From Streptomyces alanosinicus (GTDB taxonomy: Bacteria; Actinomycetota; Actinomycetes; Streptomycetales; Streptomycetaceae): a DNA stretch of 46,995 bases. Below the pieces are notes generated by a model. That model was given only the letters and a program-made list of their open reading frames with translations. It did not search any database and was not told where the DNA came from. Both the position numbers and the translations under genes were made by a program. Location: assembly GCF_014650595.1 (NCBI RefSeq), contig NZ_BMVG01000051.1, positions 1 to 46,995 on the forward strand, written 5' to 3'. Positions 22,959 through 32,300 of the stretch are shown here, in pieces (position 1 is the first letter of the stretch; the number at the start of each line of letters is the position of its first letter).

Positions 22959-22980
22959 GTTGATCTAGACCCAACTCTAG
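22959..22980. promoter_or_regulatory. MerR-type operator/promoter
   Basis: CTAGA-CCCAAC-TCTAG at 22965-22980 is a perfect 5-bp dyad lying within a TTGATC (22960) to TAGGAC-like promoter of about 19-bp spacing. MerR regulators activate from just such over-long spacers. It sits between the divergent merR and SDR genes. Confidence 0.55.
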
Positions 22981-23022
22981 GACTTAGCGTCGAGCCGTCG
23001 GCCCATCGGAACAGGAGAGAAC

Positions 23023-23850
23023 ATGAGTGTTTGGTTTGTCACCGGGGCATCGCGGGGGCTGGGCGCGGAGATCACCCGTGAGGCACTGGACCGAGGACAC
23101 AGCGTGATCGCTACAGCGAGGGACATATCGGCAGTGCTCAAGGCGTACCTGCACAAGCGGGATGAACTGCTGGTGGTGAACGCGGACGTGACCGAACCGA
23201 AGCAGCTGACGGCCGCTGTGGAGGCCGGGCTGGCCAGGTTCGGCCGGATCGACGTCGTGGCCAACAACGCCGGTTACGGTCTCGTCGGCGCAATCGAGGA
23301 GATCTCGGACGAGGCTGCTCGGGCACTGTTCGACGTCAACGTGTTCGGCGTGCTCAACACGTTGCGGGCGACCCTGCCGACCTTGCGCGCCCAGCGATCC
23401 GGACATGTCCTGAACATCGGCTCCGTGGGCGGTTTCGCCACCGCACCGACGACGGGCCTGTACGGCGCATCGAAATTCGCCCTCGAAGGCATCTCCGAAG
23501 CACTGCACGGCGAACTGGCCCCCCTCGGAGTCCGCGTCACGATCATCGAGCCGGGCGGCTTTCGCACGGACTTCCTGAGCAACTCCAGCCTCCAAACCGA
23601 GCCGGCCACCATCGCCGACTACACCACAGGCGCGGGACCGGTGCGCGAGGCGCTGGTCCACTACGACGGCCGCCAGCCGGGCGACCCGGTGAAAGCTGCC
23701 AAAGCCATCGTCGACGTCACCGAGACCGCCGAGCCCCCACTGCGCCTACAGTTGGGCGCAGACGCGGTCGAGCGAGTCGAGGCGAAACTGGATCTGGTAC
23801 GGCGTGAACTCGACCAGTGGCGCCACGTAGCACTCTCCACCTCGATCTGA
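23023..23850 (+). CDS. Short-chain dehydrogenase/reductase (SDR)
   Basis: 275 aa from ATG 23023 (AACAGGAGAGAAC upstream). Classical SDR motifs: cofactor loop TGASRGLG (residues ~7-14), NNAGYG, catalytic Ser in NIGSVGGFA, and YGASK (Tyr and Lys). RGLGAEITREALDRGHSVIA TARD suggests a preference for NADP(H). It resembles the oxidoreductases with IIEPGGFRTDF that are often controlled by a divergent MerR gene in Streptomyces. Substrate unknown. Confidence 0.85.
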   Translation: MSVWFVTGASRGLGAEITREALDRGHSVIATARDISAVLKAYLHKRDELLVVNADVTEPKQLTAAVEAGLARFGRIDVVANNAGYGLVGAIEEISDEAARALFDVNVFGVLNTLRATLPTLRAQRSGHVLNIGSVGGFATAPTTGLYGASKFALEGISEALHGELAPLGVRVTIIEPGGFRTDFLSNSSLQTEPATIADYTTGAGPVREALVHYDGRQPGDPVKAAKAIVDVTETAEPPLRLQLGADAVERVEAKLDLVRRELDQWRHVALSTSI

Positions 23851-23920
23851 CAGATGTCAGGCGCTTCGCCCTCGACCTCAGTCTCAGCTGGGTGCCGTTC
23901 GTTTCGAGTGGAGCTCGCGA

Positions 23921-25313
23921 TCAGGCAGTGAGGGTGTAGTTCCACTGATCGGGGGTGGGGTAGAGGCGGTCGTGCTCTCGCGCGGCGTGGAAGTGCCAGT
24001 AGGCGTCGAGGTCGCCGTTGGAGATGAGACTGCGAAGCCGCAGGACGGCTTCGGCTCCGTGTAGGCCCCAGCGGGCGCCGGTGATGTCGAGGCGGTCGGC
24101 GATCAGGTGGCGGCAGGCGCCCTCGATGGCGCCGGTGGCGATCGGCCACCCACCTGCGAGGGTGGTGTCGTAATGGAGCTGGTCGAGGTGGCCGGTCAGG
24201 TAGCGGTGGCAGGCGTCGACGGCCTCGCGGCGGGCGGCCGGCAGTCCTTGCTGGTCGGCCTGGGCGGTCATCTCGTTGGCGGTTCGGGCGGCGTGGCCTG
24301 CGAGGATCGCGGTCAGGTGATCGGCGGCCCAGGTTTCGGCTTCGGTGGTGCCGGGTTTGTGGAAGGCGTGGGCGGCGGCCCACACGTACTCGGTGACGTG
24401 GACGAAGTCCAGCAGCACGTGCACCGTGACGTCGCGTCGGATGGTCTCGGCGGCGATCAGGTCGAGTTGGTGGCGGGCGCCGTCGACCAGGACGATCCAC
24501 GGCCGCGGATGCTCCGGGTCGCGGGCCTGGGCCTGGTAGAAGGCGTCGGCGATGACCTGCTCGGGCGGGCGGACCAGGGAGGCAGTGCACCACTTGTTCT
24601 CGGCCTTCGGTCCTGGGCGGGCCGCTCGCTCGTCGCTGCGGCCGCCGGGCGGATGGATCACATCGTGCGGGCGCCTCGGCGCCAGACGGATGTCGAAGAC
24701 GCAGGCCACGGTGGCCATCCGCTTACGGTTCGGCTTCTCGCCGGGGGCGAGCCGTGCGCGGTGGCCGCCGGCGGTTTTCTCGGCGGCCCTGCGGGTGGCC
24801 TCGCGCAGGGCCTCGGGCCGCATGACCACGCCCTTGCCGTCCACCTGAAGGACCAGCGGCATGTCCCGGCTGCACGGGAGAGGGATCCTCGCGCGATAGA
24901 AAGCGTCGACGTCGACTGCGGCGGCGACCACGAGTTCTTCCAGCCGCCGCTTGCCGAGCACGTTCCCGCAGCGGCGCGTCACCGCACCGTGGGCCTGGTC
25001 GAACGATCCGCGCACGGCCTCGGTGACCGCGATCTTGCGCAGGCCCATCGAGTGCCGCCCGTCCCTCCGGCCCGACCACGGCCGGCCGGGAACCGGCACG
25101 GAGCCGGTCCTCTTCGCGCCGAGCGCGCAGGTCCAGGTGGTCCTGCAGCATCTGCCGCAGCAGGGCCCGCCCCGCCGATTCGAGGTGTTCCTCCAGCTCA
25201 GCGTGGGTCCACGCGCTCGCCAGGTCGCCCGACAAGGTGCCCATCAGCGATTCGAAGGCGCTGATGGAGCGGGCAAAGGAGTCAGCTGCGGCATGAGTGT
25301 CGTACGGTGTCAT
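23921..25313 (-). pseudogene. ISKra4-family transposase with frameshift and deletion
   Basis: The N-terminus starts at ATG 25313 (MTPYDTHAAADSFARSISAF, HLESAGRALLRQMLQDHLDL). Near 25040-25090 the homology jumps to another frame (GRHSMGLRKIAVTEAVRGSF), which runs to 23921. The later part holds LVLQVDGKGVVMRPEALREA, IVLVDGARHQLDLI, HVLLDFVHVTEYVW and GAIEGACRHLIADRLDITGA RW, the usual ISKra4 blocks with the acidic catalytic residues. Roughly 100 bases expected between the two parts are missing. The transposase is therefore dead, although most of the catalytic domain is open. Confidence 0.7.
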
Positions 25314-25382
25314 CCCGGGGCTCTTCCCGTCCTGCATCCGACATGGTTGGCACCATCGAATGTAGGCGGAAGCGCCCTGCCA

Positions 25383-25916
25383 CTAACGGGAGTTGAGCGA
25401 ATCGCCCGTCTGGTGGCGGGCCGGGGTGCACAAGCCGGGGGCGTCCTCGTCCAGCCAGCCCCGCTCCACCAGCCTCTTCAGCTTCGACCGCGCGCCCGCG
25501 ATCTTCCCGGTCTCGGCCGGCAGCCCTATCCTGGGCACGATCTGCTTGGCGCGCACCGGACCCGGCGCATCGGCCACCACCTCCACGATGTCCCGGTACA
25601 CCTGGGGCAGGGCGTCCACCCCCATCCCGGGCTGCCACTTCGGCACCGCCAGCACCCCGATCACCCGCCGCTCAGCCCCCGCATACGCCGACGCCACCCG
25701 GTCACCGGCCGATGCCTCCGGCGCCCCCACGGCCACTTCAGACGTCATCTGGGCGAGCACGTCGGCCACCGTCTCCCGAGTGATCCGCAAACGCTCCAGC
25801 CCGCTCCTGGCCTCCTCCAACCTCCCGGACAGCTCGACAAGTTCGGCTTCCAGCGCCTCGACCCGGATCCGGGCAGCCGCCTCACGCGCCTCCAACTCCT
25901 CGAACAGCGAACCCAT
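25383..25916 (-). CDS. Coiled-coil/winged-helix protein carried by the ISKra4-like unit
   Basis: 177 aa from ATG 25916, preceded by GGAGGAGGGCGGCTG. Residues 1-65 form a Glu/Arg/Leu-rich coiled coil (LFEELEAREAAARIRVEALE, AELVELSGRLEEARSGLERL). The C-terminal ~80 residues look like a winged helix (PQVYRDIVEVVADAPGPVRA, KQIVPRIGLPAETGKIAGAR, SKLKRLVERGWLDEDAPGLC). I recall such proteins next to transposases in Streptomyces genomes, which suggests a passenger or regulatory role, but none is established. The frame is intact. Confidence 0.55.
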   Translation of the reverse strand: MGSLFEELEAREAAARIRVEALEAELVELSGRLEEARSGLERLRITRETVADVLAQMTSEVAVGAPEASAGDRVASAYAGAERRVIGVLAVPKWQPGMGVDALPQVYRDIVEVVADAPGPVRAKQIVPRIGLPAETGKIAGARSKLKRLVERGWLDEDAPGLCTPARHQTGDSLNSR

Positions 25917-25998
25917 CAGCCGCCCTCCTCCACCTCCACGGTAGAGACAAGCGGCCTCCCGCACAGCCCCGATCAGCGTTCTCCCAGCTCAGCCCTTC

Positions 25999-26190
25999 AC
26001 TTCAGAGGAACCGCACCCAAGTCCGTTTCTGGTAGCGGCCTCGTCCGGGTTGGGTGAGGAAGCCTTGACGGGTGAGGTGCCCGAGGGGGCTGCGGGTGAT
26101 GTTGACGGACGCCTCGTCAGTGAGAATGCCGAGTTCGTGCAGCTCGCGTGCCCCGGAACGCCTGGTCGTGGGGGGGGCTGGTTGAAGGCA
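25999..26190 (-). pseudogene. C-terminal scrap of an unidentified winged-helix-like protein
   Basis: The minus strand contains RELHELGILTDEASVNITRS then PLGHLTRQGFLTQPGRGRYQ, KRTWVRFL-stop. It is preceded in another frame by EAFVRARRSAIVNAFNQ, which probably belonged to the same protein. A frameshift near the 8-base G-run at 26168-26175 would join the two. The TRQG-x-L-x-x-PGRG-x-YQKR pattern looks like a winged helix. The family was not identified. Confidence 0.35.
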
Positions 26191-26239
26191 TTCACGATCG
26201 CCGAACGGCGCGCCCTCACGAAGGCCTCGGAACGCGGCG

Positions 26240-26827
26240 CTACCGGACAGGTCCGGCGTCCAGCAGCGCGAGGGAGTTGTGGACGCCCTGGTCGAGGACG
26301 TCGTCGGCGAGCTTGGGATCGGCCAGGGCGCGGGCGAGTTGGAGCGTCCCGACCATCATGGCGAAGACGCCGAGCGCCTGGGCGCGTGCCGAGGGCGGGT
26401 TGTCGGGTGCCAGGCGGGCAGCGATGTCGTCGATGACGGCCAGCAGGCCGTCGGTGAACGCCTGCTTGGTCGCGTCCGTGCATCGCCCGATCTCGTCGAG
26501 GAGAGCGGCCGTGGGGCAGCCGTTCTCGGGGTCGTCACGGTGCTCGGCGGACAGGTAGGCGCGGACGAACTGTTCGAGCCCGGCGCGGCCCGGCGCGAGT
26601 GCTTCAAGGCTCGCGTTCTGCGCGCCCAGCTGGTCGGCGACGGCGTTCGCGACGAGGTCCTCCTTGGAGGTGAAGTGGGCGTAGAAGGCGCCGTTGGTCA
26701 GCCCCGCGTCCGACATCAGCGCGGAGACTCCTGAGCCGTCGATGCCGTCCTTCTTGAACCGGCGGCCGGCGGCCTCGATGATCCGCTGCCGCGTCGCCTG
26801 CTTGTGGTCTTTCGCGTAGCGCGCCAC
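26240..26827 (-). CDS. TetR-family repressor
   Basis: 195 aa. GTG 26827 is chosen because GAGGAGGAGCGC lies immediately upstream and the sequence from there (VARYAKDHKQATRQRIIEAA GRRFKKDGIDGSGVSALMSD, AGLTNGAFYAHFTSKEDLVA) is the standard TetR helix-turn-helix. The C-terminal part (FVRAYLSAEHRDDPENGCPT, AALLDEIGRC) is of the TetR_C type with the GCP signature seen in YxaF/LmrA-like regulators. It is divergent from an SDR gene with a short palindrome between them. Confidence 0.85.
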   Translation of the reverse strand: MARYAKDHKQATRQRIIEAAGRRFKKDGIDGSGVSALMSDAGLTNGAFYAHFTSKEDLVANAVADQLGAQNASLEALAPGRAGLEQFVRAYLSAEHRDDPENGCPTAALLDEIGRCTDATKQAFTDGLLAVIDDIAARLAPDNPPSARAQALGVFAMMVGTLQLARALADPKLADDVLDQGVHNSLALLDAGPVR

Positions 26828-26888
26828 GCGCTCCTCCTCGCAGCTCCGGTGGAGAGGTCGCTTGCCGCTCTCCGACTCTCGTCTTAGA

Positions 26889-26901
26889 GTAATTGCATTA
26901 C
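26889..26901. promoter_or_regulatory. Palindrome between tetR and SDR genes
   Basis: GTAAT-TGC-ATTAC is a perfect inverted repeat in an AT-rich spot of the 105-bp divergent promoter region, close upstream of the SDR start (26933). Likely operator of the TetR protein. Confidence 0.6.
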
Positions 26902-26932
26902 GGTCATAATCCAATCATTGGGGAGGCCCATC

Positions 26933-27748
26933 ATGACCACGAACCGGCCGGTAGCACTCGTGACCGGAGCATCGTCAGGCATCGGCAAGGCGGCCGCCTC
27001 CGCGCTCGCCGATGCGGGATTCGAGGTCGTCGGCACGAGCCGCCGAGCCTCAGCGGACGACCGCCGCGAGGGCGTGACGTTCCTCGACCTCGACGTGGCC
27101 AGCGACACCTCGGTCGCCAGCCTGGTCGACCGCGTGATCGAGCAGTTCGGACGGATCGACGTCCTGGTCAACAACGCCGGCATCGGCTCTGCGGGCGCCG
27201 GGGAGGAACGCTCCCTCATCCAGGACCAACAGCTGTTCGACATCAACGTCTTCGGACTGATCCGCATGACCAAAGCCGTCCTGCCGCACATGCGCGCTCA
27301 GGGCGGCGGCCGGATCATCAACATCTCATCCGTTCTCGGGTTCGTCCCCGCGCCCCACATGGCCGCCTACGCCGCGTCCAAGCACGCCGTCGAGGGCTAC
27401 TCCGAGTCCTTGGACCACGAGGTCCGCCAGCACGGCGTCCGCGTCCTGCTCGTCGAGCCCGCCGTGACCAGGACCGCGTTCGAGGCCAACTCCCCGAAAC
27501 CCGCCACGCCTCTGCCGGTCTACGAGCAGCAGCGCCAGGTCTTCGAGCGCGTGATGGCCGCGGCGATGAAGGACGGCGACGATCCCGCCACCGTCGCCAA
27601 GGCGATCGTCACCGCGGCGACCGACCCGAAGCCGAAGCTGCGCTACCCCGCCGGACCGACCGCCGGACGTGTCAGCACCCTGCGCCGCCTCGTCCCCGCT
27701 CGTGCCTTCGACCGGCAGATCCGCAAGCTGAACCAGCTGCCCGCCTGA
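26933..27748 (+). CDS. Short-chain dehydrogenase/reductase (SDR)
   Basis: 271 aa. ATG 26933 has GGGGAGG at a good distance; an in-frame ATG at 26918 lies before that and is unlikely. The motifs are TGASSGIG (cofactor loop), NNAGIG, catalytic Ser in NISSVLGF and YAASK. VALVTGASSGIGKAAASALA and VLLVEPAVTRTAFEANSPKP match oxidoreductases that are typically paired with TetR repressors of the YxaF type. Substrate not known. It is similar in design to, but not a duplicate of, the MerR-controlled SDR at 23023. Confidence 0.85.
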   Translation: MTTNRPVALVTGASSGIGKAAASALADAGFEVVGTSRRASADDRREGVTFLDLDVASDTSVASLVDRVIEQFGRIDVLVNNAGIGSAGAGEERSLIQDQQLFDINVFGLIRMTKAVLPHMRAQGGGRIINISSVLGFVPAPHMAAYAASKHAVEGYSESLDHEVRQHGVRVLLVEPAVTRTAFEANSPKPATPLPVYEQQRQVFERVMAAAMKDGDDPATVAKAIVTAATDPKPKLRYPAGPTAGRVSTLRRLVPARAFDRQIRKLNQLPA

Positions 27749-27789
27749 CCGGCACCCCCATCCCCCGACACCACAGCCCGCACCACTCA

Positions 27790-28160
27790 GAGGGTGTTAC
27801 GTGCCGGGGGGTGTTCCAGGTGATGAGGACGTAGCCGTCGCCACCCCTGGCCCCGTCACGGGCGAGACCTCCCCGGCTGCCGTTGAACGGGTAGTTGTCG
27901 CTGTCTCTCTGGTTGGTGGCGCCGTCTGCCCAGCCGCCGCCTCCGTAGCCCACCCTGTCCGGAGGCGTGAGGTCGGTTGCCGGTGGCTCGGTGAAGTCCG
28001 CTCCCCGGCCGCCGCAGCCGCCCTTGCCACCGGTGCCGCCTGCTGCCTTGGGGACGTCGGCGACCGTGCCGCCGGACTGACTGCCTGTGCCCGGTCCGCC
28101 GTCGCATCCTGACTCGCCGGTCTGCCTGCTCTTCGACGCCTCCGACGCCCTCGACTGAAG
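27790..28160 (-). pseudogene. Glycine-rich protein, 3' remnant
   Basis: The minus frame reads GGTGGKGGCGGRGADF, TDLTPPDRVGYGGGGWADGA, NQRDSDNYPFNGSRGGLARD, GARGGDGYVLITW. The repeated Gly pattern and the closing GGDGYVLITW are typical C-termini of secreted or phage-tail-like glycine-rich proteins. The 5' side is replaced by a transposase fragment at about 28165, so only the tail remains. Confidence 0.4.
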
Positions 28161-28197
28161 CAAGGTCTTGATCCCGGTCTTTCCTGCGGAGTCCAGA

Positions 28198-28626
28198 GTG
28201 GCTGGTCGCGCCCTGCTCGAGCAGGCCGCCACCGGCCACCCCACCCTGCGCAAGGTCTGGGTCGACGGCGGCTACCGCAAGCACTTCGTCGAGCACGCCG
28301 CCACTCTCGGCATCGACATGGAAATTGTCCGACGCCCGCCCGGGACCAGGGGGTTCACCCCCGTCCCGAAACGCTGGACGGTCGAGCGGACCCACGGGTG
28401 GCTGATGCTCCACCGCCGCCTGGCACGCGACTACGAGGCCCTCCCGGCCCGTTCAGAAGCCATGATCCACCTGGCCATGACAGACCTCATGGCCCGCCGC
28501 CTCACCGGCGAGGCCACCACCTCCTGGCGCGCGACCCGACATTACCGGATGAAATCCGGATATCAGGATAAAACAACGGGAGAAAACGACCTCTTAGTGG
28601 GCTGGGCTACCGTCGACGAGCCTTGA
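28198..28626 (+). pseudogene. IS5-family transposase, C-terminal fragment
   Basis: The frame AGRALLEQAATGHPTLRKVW, VDGGYRKHFVEHAATLGIDM, EIVRRPPGTRGFTPVPKRWT, VERTHGWLMLHRRLARDYEA covers the last two catalytic strands of an IS5-type (IS1647-like) transposase, including the Asp of VDGGY and the Glu of VERT. The N-terminal half and first Asp are missing. The sequence after TSWR reads on into unrelated DNA before a stop. Confidence 0.7.
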
Positions 28627-28908
28627 CGGGCGGCTCCGCTCTCGCCTGGCCGCCGGCGGCGGCCCGGAGATGGGCGAGATCTTCTCCACCCGCATCCTCG
28701 TCCGCCCCAAGGCACAGCGTGGTCCGCGCAACAGGCGACCACGGTGGACTCCATCGTGGTGGGCAGGGTGAGCATGAAGGACGGCTCCGCACCTCGGCGC
28801 CTGGACAGCATCGTCACCGTGTCGGTCACCGCGCTGTGCGGAAGCTGCTGCTCGAGCAGATCGCGCCGGGCTTTGCTGATCTCCAGCGTGCCCGGGTCGG
28901 CCCAAGGC
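28627..28908. other. Gene debris, no intact gene
   Basis: On the minus strand, pieces such as PGTLEISKARRDLLEQQLPH then SAVTDTVTML appear in one frame and RRGAEPSFMLTLPTTMESTV in continuation, so a decayed gene is likely. No start or family could be recognised. Nothing supportable on the plus strand. Confidence 0.3.
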
Positions 28909-29148
28909 TCACTGACGAAGTGTGTGTCCGCGTCTCATATCAGCTTCTTGGACGGCGTGCACCGCGTCGGTTCCACATGCCTGTTCGACGTCCCGGCCGT
29001 ACAGTGGGAGTCGCCCCACCGGCAGGGTGTCGATTTCGCACTCTTCCCCGTCCGCCCGCTTGGCCAGCAGCCGGCGCACGGTGGGAAGAACGGAGGCGTT
29101 GAGCGAGTCCCGCCGAATGCTTTCCGGGACGAGGACAATCTTTGTCAC
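28909..29148 (-). pseudogene. NADPH-dependent FMN reductase, truncated
   Basis: From GTG 29148 the frame encodes VTKIVLVPESIRRDSLNASV, LPTVRRLLAKRADGEECEID, TLPVGRLPLYGRDVEQ, then AVQEADMRRGHTLRQ and stop. This is the N-terminal third of a flavodoxin-fold FMN_red protein (S-x-R-x-x-S-x-N phosphate-binding loop). The continuation that should hold the PEYN motif and the rest is missing, so the 79-aa product cannot bind flavin normally. Confidence 0.6.
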
Positions 29149-29372
29149 GGTGGCTGGCCCTTCACAGGCGTCACGGGTTTCCGCGGTGCAGCTCGCACAT
29201 GTTCGGCCGAGCGGGTGGTTGTGGCGGGTCCCGATCCCGTCGGCCGCCATTGCCTATACATCTCCCGCGAACGCCCCGTGCCGGGACCGTACCCACTCGG
29301 GAGATCTTCAGGACTCCTCGTCCCACGCTGGTCGTCGCCACTCATCGAGCACAAGCACGAGGGGACGATGCC

Positions 29373-32300
29373 ATGAAGACTGCGAGCGCACTGATATCCG
29401 GCACTCCCCTTACGGGCCTGTGCCTGCCCGAACTTCTAGCCCGCCAGGCGGCGGTGCGTCCCGGGGCCACGGCGGTCACCTTCCGCGACGAACGGCTCAG
29501 TTACCGAGAACTCGACCTGCAGAGTCGGGACCTCGGCACCCGTCTCGCCCGGCTCGGCGTCGGCCCCGAGACCTGCGTCGGTTTGTTCACCGAGTCTTCC
29601 CTGGAGCTGATGACCGGGGTGTGGGGCATTCTGGGCGCGGGCGCCGCCTATCTGCCGCTGTCCCCGGATTACCCTGAGGACCGGCTGCGCTACATGATCG
29701 AGGACTCGGGGGCGTCCGTCATCGTGACGCAGGAACACCTGCGCGAGCGCCTGGCTGCCCTCGCCCCGCGGGATGTCCTGGTGCTCACCTCGGACGAGGT
29801 GACGCCGAGCCCGGGCGAACGCCCCGCCGCACTGGAGGGGCAGCCGGGCCATCTCGCGTACGTCATCTACACCTCGGGCAGCACGGGCCGGCCCAAGGGC
29901 GTGGGAGTCGAGAACCAGGCCATCGAAAGCCAGATCCGCTGGCTCACCTCCCGCGGCTACCTCGGACCGCAGGTCACCATCCTGCAGAAGACACCCATGA
30001 GCTTCGACGCCGCCCAGTGGGAGATCCTCGCCCCGGCTGCCGGTGCCCATGTCGTCATGGGCACCCCGGGCATCCACCGGGACCCGCAGGCCGTCATCGA
30101 GGCCGTACGCACCCACGGTGTCACCCACCTGCAGTGCGTGCCGACGCTGCTCCAGGCCCTCCTGGACACCGAGGAGTTCGCCTCCTGCACCTCACTGCGG
30201 CGTGTCTTCTCCGGTGGCGAGGTGCTCACCCACAAACTGGCCCGCGACCTCTTCCACCGGCTGCCGCGTGCGTGTCTGGTCAACCTCTACGGGCCGACCG
30301 AGACGACCATCAACGCCACCTTCCACGAGGTCGACCCCTCGGCCCTCGACGGCGGAGGCTCCCGCACGGTACCCATCGGTGTACCGGTGACCGGCGTCTC
30401 GGCGTACGTTCTGGACGAGGACCTGGCACCAGTCGGCGTTGGGGTCGCTGGCGAGCTGTATTTGGGCGGTGCCCAGCTGGCCCGCGGCTATCTGGGCCGC
30501 CCCGAGCAGACCCTGAAGCGTTTCATCGCCTCGCCGTTCGAGCCGGGCGAGCGCCTGTACCGCACGGGGGATGTGTGCCTGTGGAACCCGGATGGCACCC
30601 TGCAGTTCGCGGGCCGCGCCGACAACCAGGTCAAGTTGCGCGGCTGTCGTGTGGAGCTGGAGGAGGTGGCCTCGCGCATCGAGGAGCACATCTGGGTGCG
30701 CCGCGCCGCCGCGATCGTCACGGACGACCCGCGCACCGGCCATCCGGCGCTGGTCGCGTGCGTCGAGCTGGACCCCCGTACGGCGGCCGTGATGGACCAG
30801 GGCTCGCACGGCGCCCACCACCAGTCCAAGGCGTCCAAACTCCAGGTCAGGGCTCAGCTGTCCAATCCTGGCCTGCGCGAGCCAGCGGACCTGGCGGACC
30901 GCACGGCCATCGCACTGCCGGGCCGAGCGGAGACCCCGGAGCAGCGCCGGGAGACCTTCGCCCGCAAGACGTACCGCTTCTACGACGGCGGTCCGGTCAC
31001 CCGCGCGGACCTCCTCGCGGTGCTCGCACCTCGGCCCGTTCCCGCGTACTCCCGGCCGCTGAGCGAGCTGACTTGGGCCGAACTGGGCTGGATCCTGCGC
31101 TGGTTCGGCCAGTTCCACAGCGAGGCACGGCTGCTGCCGAAGTACTCCTACGCGTCACCGGGCGCCCTGTACGCCACCCAGATGTACGTCGAGTCCGGCG
31201 GCACCGCGGGCCTCGAGCCCGGCGTGTACTACTACCACCCGGTCGACCACGGCCTGGTCCGCGTCGGCGACGGCACCGGCCGCTGCCCGTCCGGCGGGCT
31301 CTTGGTGCACTTCCTCGGCAAGCGGCGGGCGATCGAACCCGTCTACAGGACCAACATCCAGGAAGTACTGGAATTCGAGACCGGCCATATGCTGGGCGTG
31401 TTCGAGGAGGTGCTGCCCGCCCACGGCCTGGCCATCGCCCCGCTCGGCCACTTCCCGCCGGTCAAGGACGCCTTGGACGTTACCGAAGAGGACCACTACC
31501 TCGGCACCTTCCAGATCACCGAGAACGACGGCCGGCCCCGCCAGGACCCCACCGAGCTGTACGTCCAGGCCCACCCGGGCCGCATCCAGGGCCTGCGCGG
31601 CGGCCAGTACCGCTACCGCGACCGGGGACTGGAACGCATCGGCGACGAGCTGATCGAGGCCCGGCACGTCATCGCCATCAACCAGGGCGTGTACGCCCGC
31701 GCGAGCTTCGGTATCAGCGCGGTCAGCCGGGCCGCCGAGCCCTGGCTGCAGTACATCGCCCTCGGCACCCGCCTACACCACTTCCAGCGCACCCCGGGTT
31801 TCGGCTTCATGTCTTCGGGTTATTCCTCCATGTCCGGGCACCCCCTGCCCGCTGCCCGTCGCCTCGACGACATCCTCGGCTCGGCAGGATTCCCGAGCGG
31901 CCCGTCGTACTTCTTCCTCGGCGGCCGCGTCAGCGACGAGCAGATCGCCGGCGAGGACATGTACGAGGACGCGGTCCACACCCAGGGACCGGCGGAGATG
32001 ATCCGCGACGAACTGGCCCGATCGCTGCCCGACTTCATGCTCCCCAACCAGGTCCTCGTCCTGGACGCGCTGCCGCTCACGGCCAATGGCAAGGTCGACA
32101 GCAAGGCCCTCGCCGCCTCCCCCGAGGTGGCCGCCGCCCGGCAGCCCGGGGTGTACGTCACCCCGGCCACACCCACCGAGCAGTGGCTGGCCGAGGTCTG
32201 GGGCGAGGGCCTGAAGTACGGGGACGTCTCAAGCGAGGACGAGTTCTTCGTCTGCGGCGGCAACTCCCTGATCGCCGTGGCCCTCGTCAACCGGATCAAC

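Larger units (their letters stand above)
23883..25992 (-). mobile_element. ISKra4-like insertion element (degenerate)
   Basis: The segment contains a broken ISKra4-type transposase (23921-25313) and the coiled-coil gene 25383-25916 in the same direction. CTCAGCTGGG at 23883-23892 faces CCCAGCTCAG at 25983-25992, matching at 9 of 10 positions as an inverted repeat, and may mark the ends. A target duplication was not found, so the limits are tentative. Confidence 0.45.

Noticed and set aside
26168..26175. G-run as a programmed frameshift site joining the two winged-helix pieces
   Set aside because: The flanking frames are short and both lack starts, so decay is a better explanation.
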